Of a stretch of 64,000 bases of DNA, positions 11,293 to 25,156 are shown piece by piece; within the stretch, counting starts at the first letter, position 1; each line of letters opens with the position of its first letter. The stretch comes from Brachynemurus nebulosus (taxonomy: Eukaryota; Arthropoda; Insecta; Neuroptera; Myrmeleontidae). The stretch is from the NCBI GenBank assembly GCA_035578155.1, contig JAPWDM010000011.1:23029875-23093874 (forward strand), written 5' to 3'. Made by a program: the position numbers and the translations under genes. The notes beneath the pieces were generated by a model. That model worked only from the letters and a program-made list of their open reading frames with translations, had not been told where the DNA came from and did no database searches.

Positions 11293-12685
11293 CAGTAGAG
11301 CACCAGTTTTGTCAAGAAAAAGTAGTCTCCAAAAGTGGCGCTTGACAAAAGTGATGTTTTTGACCAGGGGCGATTCACAAATACCGTAAGATTATATTTT
11401 GAATTAAAATTATGTTTTTTTAAATATTAATAAAAGAAAAGAAGTGAAGAATTAAAAATTATTTATCTCAGAAAATATTTTTTCATTTGTCGGTTTATTA
11501 ATTTGCTTTGAAATAATTTTGTTTACATTTTACGCATGATAAAAACCGCCACAGAACAGAATACATTTTTTTTTTTTTTGTATAAATAAACATTCTATGT
11601 ACAATAATTAAAATCCACATTCCCAGGCTTTGAGGTCTGTTGTTGTTTGTCACTACTATTACCCGTATATTTAATTGTTTCTTTTGATAAAATCATGCGT
11701 CATGGTCTAATAGTCTATTGCCCATGGTTTTAATATTTATGTACTTGGCATTTTTGATGCGACTTGTAGCGATTGCGGTGACTTGCTACGACCGAATTGT
11801 GTGTATTTCGAGCGCAATTTTGAATTGTTTAATGATAATTGAATAGTATATTTTTTATGTCCCTGTAAGGTTATAATTTGTTCCATATGTAATTTATTTG
11901 ATTGTTGGATTTCTCATCCAAAGGTGTTTAGGTTCGTTCGTTTATTGAAACACTTTTTTATTTCTTTAAATAAAATATTATTTTTATTACGAAATAATAT
12001 TACTTCATAAAAATTTATACAAAAACTATTACATAATGTTGTTATTCAATAAAATACGACACCATTTTTGATGTTACTTAAAAATTTAATTTAATTTAAT
12101 TTAAATATATTTTATTATAATTTTAGGTAAAATTGTTTATTTAAAAAAATATTGTTTAATTTGTTTCATTTTATATTAAATTTAGTTGTAAGTAATTTTT
12201 TCTTATTTAATTTTTATTTTTCACCAATAAAAAGAAAGACATCTTTGTTGCTTTAAGACTCAACCAAAGAGTGTTGTTATTTGGCCAAACCCTGCTGCAT
12301 CAAACACCTATCACCTCCCCTACTATCTCACCATATAAGGAAATCGTTAGCGCTCGGCGATTTCATTTGCCAAAATCTACCCCTCAATTCAATACGACTT
12401 TACCCCCATCAGACTTAAATAAAAACACCATAGCGGTTCTGAGATATTCTTAGTCTCCCCTCAAATAATGACCACTAGGTGTGTAGTCAACATCTACCAT
12501 CGCTTGCAACCAAACACCTAGTCGGAAAGGCTTATTATTATAACCGATAGATGTCGTTATTTCAGCGCGCTAAAGTTTAAATGCCTATATCCATCTCGCC
12601 ACAAACTTTCCAAAAGTGATGTTGACTAATTTGATGCTCTCAAAAAATTTCCAGAACTGATGTTTCCATTATCGGGGCTATACTG
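11293..12685. mobile_element. Tigger/pogo-like non-autonomous element
   Basis: The ends CAGTAGAGCACC and GGGGCTATACTG form an imperfect inverted repeat, each next to TA (11291-11292, 12686-12687). 1.4 kb, AT-rich. No transposase frame survives; the assignment rests on the ends alone. Confidence 0.5.
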
Positions 12686-12687
12686 TA

Positions 12688-13173
12688 TATGCTGTATATA
12701 CTTGAATACATAAATAATATGTATAAATATGTACGATATGTACATATGTATAAAAACTGCTTCAGAGGATCACGTTTAATAACAAAACGTATGAAAATAT
12801 TAGATAAATTCAAATATAAAATAAATTACAATATAATGTATTTGCATCATTCTCTATACCTATTTCTATAATATTGATCAAAATAAAAATTATAGAAAAA
12901 ATATAACAAATTAATAACCACTCATACAAAATTTTCATATGGAACCATGTTGCAAATAGTAATATCAACACATTATTGGTCATACGAATTATGATGAAAT
13001 AACCAACTAATACACTAATTTAACAACTAATACACCACTACATCAACAACTGTAACTCGCTCTCTAGGCAAGTAGGTACGAAGGTTCGACAGCGACCACA
13101 CGTCTCTTGCAATAAATATAATATGGTAATATGTTATATGTAATTTGTATACTTTTGGGTGTACTCTTTATTG
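12688..13173. other. Intergenic, no feature recognised
   Basis: AT-rich with ATGTA-type simple sequence. No gene seen. Confidence 0.55.
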
Positions 13174-13391
13174 GGACGCAACGATTACGTGCGCATCTCT
13201 GGTGGTCAAATTAGAACTAGTATTAGGTAAAAATATACTTATACGTTCAATTGACACAGAAATATGTATTATACAATATGTATATGTGCGGATTACTAGA
13301 TTTTGTACCACCAATTAAACTTATACGTATATTTTTACTTGATACTAATTCTAATTTTACCATCAGAGGCGCGAGTGTGAATCTTTACGTC
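13174..13391. mobile_element. MITE, GCGCCTCTGGTGG family
   Basis: The arms read GACGCAACGATTACGTGCGC...CTCTGGTGGTCAAATTAG and, inverted, CTAATTTTACCATCAGAGGC...GAATCTTTACGTC. The centre is AT-rich. 218 bp, non-coding. Confidence 0.7.
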
Positions 13392-13638
13392 GCCGATAGA
13401 GAATTGTTGACGACGCTCATTTTAAACGGGTTGACCACTGTTATAAAAAAATACCACTCGTACTATTAAATTCATATTGAATTTACCACGGAGGTGGGGT
13501 CGAGATGGCATACAGTTTATGTGAATATTACAGAAATGAAGCCTACACACATATTCACACACATTAACACACATGTAAAATAAAACGAGATGCAGATATT
13601 TTGTCAATGCAAACAACACACACACTACTAAAAAAGTG

Positions 13639-14075
13639 ACAGTAGGGACACCAGTGCTTGGCTTCAGATCATCTAACAAAATGACTAGTCCATATACGTC
13701 ATTGGAATTTACATAAGAACAAGGGTCAAGTTATTTGAAATAAACTCTACATTTCAAACGTCATTTTATAAATATTACTGAGTACTCAATCGAACATATT
13801 AACATATGTTTCCTAGAGATACCACAGCCATTAAATTTTGAAGCATGACTTCATTTTATTAAACCCAACTTGTAACCACGGAGACTTGTTTATAATTATT
13901 AGATAAACAATTAAATTCACATTAAATTAATGGTTTGACCGCCATTAAAGTAATCACATCAATCAATTTTTTTGCTTTTTCCTAATGTATTTGTAATACA
14001 CAGCCAATGACGTATATGGACTAGTCATTTTGTTAGGTGATCTGAAGCCAAACGCTGGTGTTCCTCCTGTCATTG
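13639..14075. mobile_element. Hairpin element with ~67-bp arms, carrying a truncated hAT-like MITE
   Basis: 13639-13705 and 14003-14075 are near-complementary (for example CATTTTGTTAGGTGATCTGA against TCAGATCATCTAACAAAATG). The interior from about 13776 to 14002 is a copy of the CACTGAG...CTCAATG family (see 47843). Its right end is cut off after AATACACAG, exactly where the hairpin arm begins. Confidence 0.7.
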
Positions 14076-14136
14076 TTTAGTTGTGTGTGTGCGTCACGTG
14101 GGATGTTTGAAAAGTCGTCGTGAAATTAAAATTAAC

Positions 14137-15002
14137 TAAGGTAAAAGACCCGGTAATTGACCCTGGCCCAGTTTCTGAACTTTTCAACTTTGTTATAAAT
14201 TAATAAAAAAAACTATATTTTAAATAAGAAAAAAAATAAATTCTTAATTTAAAGTAATCTATTCTGTGTCTAATGAACAGCAATTTAAAAAGTTTAGAAT
14301 ATATTAACTAAATAAAAAAAAATTTTTTAAGTTTAAAATGTGTGTAAAAACTATTTTTTTGGTAGTTTCCTAACAGTTTATGTTACAAAGTACTCATTTT
14401 GATCTGTGCAATATTCATCATGTAAGTATGAAAACTTAATTAAAAATATATGAGCAGGTTAATATTTGTTTAAAATTTATTTTAAAATATTTATAAAATA
14501 CCTTAGAATGACTTTTATTATTGAAATATGAGGGTCAATTACTAGGCTCACTTCTAAAGTGATATGGCCAAATTAAATTCTAACCAGTTTTTGTTAGTTA
14601 TTTTGTTATTTATAATTATCTTCGATTAGTTTTTGTTATTTTTCATAACGTATATACATTAAACATTCATTTTTATCAATAAAAAATTATTTATAAATTA
14701 AATTTTAAAAAACTGTATTTTTAAATTTAAGGATCAGAAACTAGGCCACTGTCAGGGTCAAAAACTGTCACATGAGAAATTTTGAAGGTCAGAAACTGGG
14801 TCCTTTTTGTCAATTTTTAAAACATTAATTTAAATTATTAATTCAATTCAAATAATTATTTTACTTGTATGACTTTATTTTGAAAGCCATAAACTAGTTG
14901 ATAAAATTATTAATTGTCTCTTAAGTTTAAACTTATATTTATTACTGTCGTTTAACCTCAGCCGTCACTCTTAAAAGGTCAGAAACTAGGCCCGTTACCT
15001 TA
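14137..15002. mobile_element. Word-repeat element: GGTCAGAAACTAGGCC
   Basis: The inverted ends start TAAGGTAA. Variants of GGTCARAAACTRGGYC occur at about 14160 (reverse), 14530, 14731, 14754, 14785 and 14976. No coding frame. The right end lies 24 bp before the THAP-like fragment. Confidence 0.6.
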
Positions 15003-15026
15003 CAACGTTTTCCATCGGAAACCAAA

Positions 15027-15110
15027 ATGGTTAATTGTTGTGTTTTATCGTGCAAAAGCGATAATAGAGTAAAAACAGAAGGAAAAAACCCAATTACGTT
15101 TCAGAGATAA
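15027..15110 (+). pseudogene. THAP-domain N-terminal fragment
   Basis: An ATG at 15027 opens 27 codons beginning MVNCCVLSCKS and ending NPITFQR before TAA at 15108. The start resembles the first strand and paired cysteines of THAP (C2CH) zinc fingers, where the exon commonly ends around an I(S/T)FHRFP motif. Here the frame stops just before that point and no GT donor precedes the stop, so it is most likely a dead first exon of a THAP gene or of a P-element-like transposase. It is short, so the call is tentative. Confidence 0.4.
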
Positions 15111-15652
15111 GTAGAAATCATGTTTTAAAAATTCATGGGTGTCTAAACAAAATTTTTTTATGTATATATTTTTTATGTATTTTAATTTTTTTTATACATA
15201 TAACTCTTGTTTTCATTAAAAAACATCAAAACACCAAAGAGTTTTTGTTATTGGTAAATACTTTGCTAAATATTCCCTTGTTCTCTATATTATTTTTATA
15301 AAAATATCCCCCATTTAAAATTGCTAGGAGATTACAATAGTTTTTTTTAGGTACGTATGTGATTGTAAATGTGTGTGTAATACTTCAATTTTGTAATATT
15401 CACACATAAGAGATGCCATCTCCATATACCTCCGTGTACACAGCATTCTCTCTAGTCGATGCTTACCTCAATGATAAGGCGACCTTATCTATATCAGTTA
15501 AAGATAACAGTTCAATTTCAATTCTTAAAAAATTGAAATTTGTCAGATAAAATAAAAAGTGAAAATATACTTAATTAATATTATTACATAAATTGACATA
15601 ATTACAATAATAATATTATATTTCGGATAAATTTTAAAAATTTTTCAGAAAA
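15111..15652. other. Upstream of cornichon; solo MITE end
   Basis: Presumed cornichon 5' flank and 5' UTR. The piece at 15434-15474 (ACACAGCATTCTCTCTAGTC ... CTCAATG) is the right end of the CACTGAG...CTCAATG hAT-like family without its left end. Confidence 0.6.
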
Positions 15653-18623
15653 ATGGCTTTTAACTTTCCGGCTTGTTCATACATAATTGCTCTAATAGCC
15701 GATGCCTTTTTGATATTTTTTGCTATATTTCATGTAATAGCAATAGATGAGCTAAAAACAGATTATAAAAATCCTATAGATCAATGTAATAGCATGAATC
15801 CTGTAAGTTTTCATAGACAAATCTAATTGTTTTATAACTTTAATAGTTTGGTTCCTATAATAATAATAAAATGAATTTATGTATTTCAGCTTGTTCTGCC
15901 AGAATATTTGTTACATTTACTATTTAACATCTTATTTTTACTTGCTGGTGAATGGTTGTCACTGTGTTTAAATATCCCTTTACTGGCATATCATATAAAT
16001 CGATACAGAACACGTCCTGTAATGACAGGACCGGGATTATATGATCCAACCAGTATTATGAATGCAGATGTTTTAACTCGTTGTCAAAGAGAGGGCTGGG
16101 TAAAATTAGCTTTCTATTTACTATCATTTTTCTACTATTTATACGGGTAAGATATTATTTTGAGTTCTAAAAAGGTTCTAGTCGTATAGCTTGTTTTTCT
16201 TTACTTATTTTTCAAAGAAACTACATATTAAAATTACTTAAAAAACTGTTTTCCTAATACTCAAATACTGAAAGTATGGGGGTAAATATAAGTAGGAAAA
16301 TCTCTGTATCAAAAAGTGTCCGTAGAAATAATAGCGGCGCTACTGTAGCTAGAGAGTAAATTTTAAAGATTTTTTATGGGTTATATTTACTAAATTATTT
16401 TGGACAGCGTAAGTAGTTGAGGTTTTAAATACTGCAGTTTTATTAACTACTCTAATCATAAATATTACATTTTCAAACTCAGCATACTACACTCCATCGA
16501 CAACTGCAAAGTTCCTTTCCTACTCTTTAGCTACTCTAGCGAGTTTTTTAACTATTACTTACTGCTTACAACGGGACATTTTTTGAATTATTTTTCCAGT
16601 GTTTTCCATACGAGATGATTCTCTTGATATCTATCCTCTATAACTAAAAGGTAAAACAAAGTTAAAAATCTTTTTTTATTATTTTTGTAGAGAAATGAAT
16701 ATATAATTGATTAATTCACTCAAATGGAAGTCATCTAGGCAATTCCATATGTGACTAACTCTACATTTGACACAATTTCCGTTTTATTTTGCCTTATATT
16801 ACGAATACCACTATGTTTACAGTTTCAATTTTAGCATGGTTTTATAGTTGATCCTCCAATTATCCTACTGTAGTAAAAAGTGTGCACATACAAAGTTGTG
16901 AAATATGATTTATTTAATAAAATGTAAATGTGACTGACACTACATGCAAAAGGAAGTCGCCTTCGAGAGTGTTTTTAAACTTCGAAACTCTTCCTCTGTA
17001 CAGGCGTTATAATTTTAAATTATATCTTTAACCGAAGTATATGAAACAAATTATTGGAATATGATAAAATAAAAAGCTTTACTTTCTTAGGAAATTAGTT
17101 ATTCGAAAAACAAAACGTGACTGATACTACAGGCCAAAACGTGTCTGCACTACCGTCACTTTGCATTGCAAAATAGTAGTATTTTTAAATAAAATCTTAC
17201 AAATTGACATTACAGAACATAAAATAGGAACTTTAAAATATTTTTAAAGGTACAAAAACGTACTAAAATATTATTTTTTTAATTAAATCACAACATACAG
17301 GAAGTCCGTAATAAAATGTTGGAAACCAGCACTTAAACTAAAATAATTTAAATCAAAATATTCTTAGAAACATGAATAATAAAATTCTTTTCAAAAACTT
17401 TCTTTCTTTAACATTTAACAGCGAATAAAATTTTTTTACAGAAATACAAAATTTCTTAAGATTTTTTAAAGACCTCCAGACTTTTAGGAAACTTATAACA
17501 GATTCTGTTCCCCCTAAGAATCATGTTAGGATTGGGTAATATCTTCAATATGTCTTCAAAAGACACAAAATGCTACAATTCACTATGATACAGTCGTGAC
17601 TGACTCTACATTGTGACCGACACTACAAAAATATTTCAACCAGTTTAAGGATTATTTAAAAAAATAACAGATTTTTGATATTGGCATCATGTAAGTAATT
17701 CTGTCAAGTAGGAAAATTTAATTTTTCCTTGATGAAGGATAAGTTTTACTAAAGTGAGAGAGAAAATTCTGTTTATTCTGTGACTGACACTACAACTGAA
17801 CACTACAGTCTTATCCATTTAATATCTCTTAAAAAAAAGTGTTTACATAAATTGCGGACTATTTATCCGATTTAGCGGACTTGACTTATCAGTATGTAGT
17901 AAATCATTGCAATAACTCGAAAGTACTTATCGTAAAAATGTAATTAAAACTCCATTACAAATTCACTGTTAGCTTATACTCACGACACCACTTCGAAAAT
18001 GACAGTATTGCCAGAAAATAAAAACAAATCTTTGCTGCAGACGCGCGACCAGAGGCGCGAGTGAGAATCTTTGCGTCGCCAGTATAATCAAAGATGATTA
18101 ACTGGCGACGCAAAGATTGTACTGGCGTCGCCAGTATAATAAAGATGATGATTGTTATGAGTAACGGAAAGTAGGGTAGAGTTGGGTAAAAATTACACGT
18201 GCGCCTCTGGTGGTGAAATTAGAAACTATATCAGATCGTACATCTACATGTAAGAATTTCTAATTGTCAATAGAAATACGGATTTTAAAAAATTATGTGT
18301 GCACCACCTAGATTTCTATGGCGCAGTTAGATGTATACATACGTAAGTTTTCGGTCTGGTGCAGCTTCTAATTTCACCGTCAGATGCTCGAGTGAGAATC
18401 TTTGCGTTACCAATATACACTTTGTATAATGAAATTTACTACAAACTGTTTTATTAAATTTGCAGATTTCTAGCACAAACCTGCAAAGTGCTAGAATCTG
18501 TTTAGTAAAACATCATTTCCGGATTTATTACTTAAATAACTAAATAAGTATATTATTAATTGAGTTTTATATCTTGGTATTCTTTTTGTTTTCAGGATGA
18601 TTTCATCATTAATTTCAACGTAA
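15653..18623 (+). CDS. cni: Cornichon (ER cargo receptor)
   Basis: Cornichon/Erv14 proteins are small three-helix ER membrane receptors that load transmembrane cargo into COPII vesicles; in Drosophila the cargo is the Gurken TGF-alpha ligand, and vertebrate homologues also bind AMPA receptors. Three exons are seen: 15653-15802 (ATG to GTAAGT, 50 codons), 15890-16146 (after TATTTCAG, ending in GTAAG) and 18596-18623 (after TTTTCAG, ending TAA). Phases agree (0, then a GG|G glycine codon). The product is 144 residues, the usual length. Landmarks are [15 protein letters not shown] in helix 1, the acidic [18 protein letters not shown] loop, [28 protein letters not shown] and C-terminal [15 protein letters not shown]. 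Intron 2 (2.4 kb) is filled with repeats. AATAAA at 18772 is a plausible polyA signal. Confidence 0.96.
16751..17800. repeat. Word cluster GTGACTGACACTACA in cornichon intron 2
   Basis: Seven variants on one strand: starts at 16751, 16930, 17117, 17141, 17596, 17613 and 17780. The last two letters of the spaced core (CTACA) are nearly invariant. No inverted ends found, so the element's borders are unknown. Confidence 0.7.
18041..18155. repeat. Rearranged pieces of the GCGCCTCTGG MITE family
   Basis: AGAGGCGCGAGTGAGAATCT, then TTTGCGTCGCCAGTATAAT and its complement CTGGCGACGCAAAGATT, appear several times within about 100 bp. This looks like a collapsed or recombined copy in cornichon intron 2. 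Confidence 0.6.
18186..18412. mobile_element. MITE, GCGCCTCTGGTGG family (cornichon intron 2)
   Basis: The left arm GCGCCTCTGGTGGTGAAATT and right arm AATTTCACCGTCAGATGCTC are inverted relatives. It ends with GAATCTTTGCGT, 184 bp before cornichon exon 3. Confidence 0.7.
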
Positions 18624-18943
18624 AGCAACGGCCATTTTAACTGTTATTGTGTATTATATTTTTGTTGTTATAATTAATAGTATTTTCGTTCTTATGTATA
18701 TAAAAACATTTTACAATGTCATACATATTTCATTAAATTATTCATTTGTACTTTATCAAAGCAAGTATTCAAATAAATTCATCTTAGCTGTGGTTTGTTT
18801 AAATAATTTTTAGAAAATATTAAAATTTGTTTTTATTTTTTTGTCAACACCTATTTTTCTAAAGCAACGTACTCAATAAACGAATGAGCGAGTGTTTATT
18901 GTTTGTGAATGATTGCCCATGTACTGGCAACGCGACCGACGCG
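18624..18943. other. Cornichon 3' UTR and flank
   Basis: The AATAAA at 18772 suggests a transcript end nearby. Nothing else recognised. Confidence 0.55.
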
Positions 18944-19073
18944 ACGCAAAGATTTCGCGAACGCCTCTGGTCTTTTAAATTAGAAACTGTATCAAGTAAA
19001 ATTTTTTTATGTACGTTTAACTGTCAATAGAAATATGTTTAACTTGATACTAGTTCTAATTTTACCACCAGAG
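18944..19073. mobile_element. MITE, GCGCCTCTGGTGG family, short copy
   Basis: GCGACGCAAAGATT...GCCTCTGGTC on the left and ACTTGATACTAGTTCTAATT...ACCACCAGAG on the right. The right end is truncated after CCAGAG. Confidence 0.65.
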
Positions 19074-19740
19074 TCAATTATTGAAATAATTTTCAATAAT
19101 ATAACTAAACCTTTCTTACAAATATATATTTATTTTTTAACTCGAAGGCCGTCGGGTACAAGGTTTGAAGTATTTATCGGGATTTGCTAAGTCTCCAGTA
19201 TAAAAATATCGATTAATCGAATATTTTCAACAAAAATGTTGATTTTTTCCTGTAAAATCAACTATATCTCACTTAAGCAATTTTTTTGATAAAATACAAT
19301 GATAAAATCGAAAAAAACGAAGGATTTTATGTAGAAAATGAATGGTACATATCGTACATATTGTGTATTTGAGAATCTTAAGCATTACACTCAATTATTG
19401 CGAAGTTGACCGAGTACGAGAATGTAGGTCACTTCGTATTTATTCGTGGTTGATGTTGTTGCTATTCAGATCTCAGCCAACTTCGACGAGAATGTAATGG
19501 CTGCTATAAACGTAATGAACGAAATTGCCAAGAATGTCGGATTTATCGTAAATTGCCGTGATTAGATAAACAAACAGGTTCGAACTATCATATCTCCAAA
19601 ACAAAAACTGATCCAACAAAAATCTCCAGTGTTCAACTTGAAATTTTGCTTATTATAAAGTATCTTCTGAATATTTTTGAATCGAATTCATAAAGTCTCC
19701 AAAAGGGGTGAAATTTTGGGTCACTCTTTTTGTGACGTTA
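19074..19740. other. Intergenic, no feature recognised
   Basis: No gene, RNA or element end recognised between the short MITE and the piggyBac-like copy. Confidence 0.5.
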
Positions 19741-20043
19741 TTAACTCTTTAAATGATTGAGTTAACTCGTCCTGCAATATGGCGGCTCAAAATTCTTTTA
19801 TATGTATATATATTCACTGATACATGTGCTGCCATCTATGACAGATTTTTCGAAATACGGTATAATTCTAAGTAATGTTCAATTTTATCAACATAGTTTA
19901 GTATAATTTATATTTTGCAAATTCCTAGGGTTAGTTTTTTTGAATCTGATTTCCTTTCTTTTTTCGTAACCTTATCTATTGTACTTGTCACTGGCAGTAA
20001 AAAGTCCGGCATTTTGAGACAAAAAAATTTTCTCTATGGTTAA
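19741..20043. mobile_element. piggyBac-like MITE (TTAA-flanked), copy 1
   Basis: It runs from TTAACTCTTTAAATG to CTCTATGGTTAA. Family marks are GAGTTAACTCGTCCTGCAAT near the left, GCCGCCATCT-like sequence in the middle and AGTAAAAAGTCCGGCATTTT near the right. TTAA lies at both borders. Related copies are at 26396, 29572, 40558 and 40837. Confidence 0.8.
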
Positions 20044-22043
<2,000 letters not shown>

Positions 22044-23471
22044 TATATAACCATACACAGTGGGGAAGCTCCTCTCATTTTTGTGACGTAAATTTTTGAC
22101 GACAAGCGGGATACTAACTATTATACAGTAGGTTGGACCCTTGCATACCACTAATGCATACATCTGTTTGCATTAGAAAGAAAAACCCCGATTATTGTAT
22201 TGTTTGTAAAATATTCAAGAAAATAGTTGCTACTATTTTAATACTAATTGTAAGATTAGTAACATTCTACATACAGTGATTAGCTCAACAACTTGTATAT
22301 TATGAACTATTTTTTGTATTTTAACTTATATTTGCAAAATTTCTTTTGTACGGTACTAAAAATATATATAGTTATAATTAAATAAAACAGTGCTGAACAA
22401 AGTTGTGCAAAAATACAAATAATGAGGAAAAAAATTAAAATAAGTGATAAAAATCGGATTAACCGAAATGAAATTGAAAGTACAGCAATTTTTTTTTTTA
22501 AATCTAAAATGATTGTAATTACAAAAAGAAATTTTTTTTTTCTCTAACTGTTTTTGTATTTAAGGAAAAGCGCTGACCATTTCTTCTTATTTTTTGGAAA
22601 AATAATCTGATCCAATTTTGTTATATTTTCAAGTCAGTTTAAATTTAGTCAGCAAAAATTTAATTACATTTTACCGGCGTGTTCAGAAAAAACACAGAAA
22701 AGAAAATGGAAAGTAATTTCTATAATATCATTAAATACACTTTCAAACTCTAAAATATTCCTGGCTATCGCTTTTTTAAATTTTCGTTACTGGTTCCAAT
22801 TATTAGATTGGTCGAAAATAGAAAATTTTCAAACGTATTTCCGACATTTTGATAATAAAAATAGAAAAATTATTTCCGAAATATTAAAATTATGTTTTTA
22901 GACCTCTAGGAGGTCAATAAAAATTTACTATACAAATGTAGTTCTGAACTAAACTCAATTTAAAGAAAAAATGTCTTTTAATATTTTATTGTCGAAAACG
23001 ACTACAAAATAATCGAAACCGATCAAGCAAATACAATATTAATTTATTACGGGTCGTTAAGATTATTTTCTTAACGATGGCATTTATATTATACAAAGTA
23101 AAAATTTTTTCAAATAATCTTTTTAAAAATAAATTCTTGTCTTTGGAATGTCATGGATTTCATATTTTTTCTATTATAAATGTTAAAATTTTTAGAAAAT
23201 TTTATAAATACTATAATTTAAATTTGGTTTTTTGTTTTCTGATTGATGAAACTAAATTTTAATTGAAAAATTTGTACCATGATATTTGCAACAACCCACA
23301 TGTGATTAATCAGACATAGGGTTAAAAAGAAAAAAAATTAAAATTATTTTATTAAATGCCCTTGATTAATAAATAGTACATACTCCGCAATGCTGATCAA
23401 CGGTTAAACATTGCTAAGTATAGCTAACCCTGTTTAAATTAAAATAAAATACAATTGCACTAATGAGAAAA
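22044..23471. other. Intergenic / GMF 3' side
   Basis: No gene recognised. A TTTATT at 23348 could be the reverse-strand polyA signal of the GMF gene. Short open frames are AT-driven. Confidence 0.55.
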
Positions 23472-24731
23472 TTACTTTTTCAATTTTTCTATTAACCAAT
23501 CTTCGGTTAATTCATCTAATTCTCTTACTTCATAGACGCGTGTTAATTCCGCCTCACGTTGTAACGCTATTTTTGTGCCGGCGTACATTATTTGTAATTC
23601 TATTTGACTATCTCGTGGTGTATAATAAATAAAGCACATTGGATACGACACGCGACCATCTGCATGTTCCATTCGATAGTTATAGATAATATACCGTGGT
23701 TGATGTCCTGGCAACTGTTCTTGGAGATCGTCTATTGTGATATTCTAAAAAGAGGGAAAAAATCAGAAATTGTTAAATAAAAATCTCTTTCAAAATATTA
23801 AAAAAGTTTGTTCCTATTCCTACTACACATGACTAGCGACGAAAAAGTAAGGCGTGCGCCTGTGATGGTGCAATTGGAAACGTTATTAGATAGAACATGT
23901 ATGTATACGTCTAGTTGGTGATAAAAATATGTATTATTTGTAAATAATGTGCCCGTTGCTGAATTTTAAAAAAAAATTAAATATATCCGTACTTGTTTAC
24001 CTGAAATAGCTTTGTTTACGTCGAACTGACGATATAAATACGCAGGGCTAGATTTACCGTAAGTGCTGCCCCTGCCTTTTACTTTTAAAAAAATCTAACT
24101 TTTCCTACTTTTTTTTAAAACTTTTTCCTAAAAAAAAAACTGACGAGCAAAAAAAAAAACGTTAAATTATGGACCCTTTTCTTAAAATTTTGCCGCATCC
24201 CATGGCCTAGTGGCTAATCCGGCCCTGTAAATATGTATTATACAAGTTGTGTGAACGCCACCAGATTTTTATCACCAGTTAGACGTACCTGTACATGTTC
24301 TACCTAACACAGGTTCCAATTTCACTATTAGAGGCACGAATAAGAATCTTTGATCTTTATGTCACCAATACGCAATCTTATATGTAATACTTTGGGACGT
24401 AATGAGTTAAAAGATTAATACTATTTTAATAAAATAATTATTATGTACCTCAATTTCTTCGTCTACACAAATTCGTTGATTTTCTCGATCTACCTTGACT
24501 AGAAATTAAAAATAAGGAAGGTTAAATAAAAAAAATTAAACATATTAATTTGTTATACTAACGAATAAGCGCTGCATTTGTGTCATTTTTTCTGAAGCGA
24601 AATTCCTTTAATTTTTCTTTAACGTCATCACCAATATCGCATACTTTAACATTTCCTGAGGACTAAAAAAAATATAAATTATAAAAAAAGAAAATAAAGC
24701 AAGTTTGATATTTTGTTATAAAACTTACCAT
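23472..24731 (-). CDS. GMF: Glia maturation factor (ADF-homology, Arp2/3 debranching)
   Basis: GMF is a one-domain ADF-homology protein that binds Arp2/3 and dismantles actin branches. It is read on the minus strand in four coding exons: 24731-24729 (just the ATG, then GTAAGT), 24662-24563 (donor GTTAG), 24498-24449 (donor GTACAT) and 23744-23472 (TAA). Phases are consistent and the product has 141 residues, the normal size (141-142). Landmarks are FRFRKNDTNAALI, QLPGHQPRYIIYNYRMEHAD, GRVSYPMCFIYYTPRDSQIE, MYAGTKIALQREAELTRVYE and the C-terminal RELDELTEDWLIEKLKK. The fit to the remembered Drosophila protein is closer than to vertebrate GMFB/GMFG. A coding first exon of only the ATG is also known in ADF/cofilin genes. 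A MITE cluster fills the intron at 23745-24448. Confidence 0.96.
23838..24385. mobile_element. MITE, GCGCCTCTGGTGG family, split by a hAT-like MITE (GMF intron)
   Basis: The left part AGCGACG...GCGTGCGCCTGTGATGGTG and right part CACTATTAGAGGCACGAATA...GATCTTTATGTC are the inverted ends. The element at 24043-24227 sits between them. Confidence 0.65.
24043..24227. mobile_element. hAT-like MITE, GGCCGG family, nested
   Basis: The ends are CAGGGCTAGATTTACC and GGCTAATCCGGCCCTG. The flanks TAAATACG (24035-24042) and TAAATATG (24228-24235) match at 7 of 8. It is inserted in the MITE of 23838-24385. Confidence 0.85.
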
Positions 24732-25156
24732 TTTAATATTTAGTTGTAAAATTATATATCAAATAACTAAACTGATATAATAATAAAAATGTTTTATATA
24801 AAAGTAACTGTAAATTTTAAAAAACAGTGTAAATGGTATAAGTTCTATGTTTAAATGGCAAAAAAAAACCTCCAATTATCTCATATGAGTCATTGTCCCC
24901 GCCTTGTATGTATCAGTCAACAAAAATCCGACGATGTCGTTAGTTTTCATATACTGTCGGTGTTGCCATGATTTAGGTATTGGATAATTGTCATAGTTGA
25001 CATTTGTATGTAATTGGCCTGTTCGGTATTAACGTAACATTTTACAACATAAAAACATGTTTTGTTTACTTACGCCGGACAGAACTGTTGCAAATAGTTT
25101 TGACCTCTATTACATACGTACATAAGGTACATGCGTAAAAATCCATATATGTATTA
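24732..25156. other. GMF upstream region
   Basis: Presumed GMF 5' UTR and promoter. No defined motif called. Confidence 0.5.
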
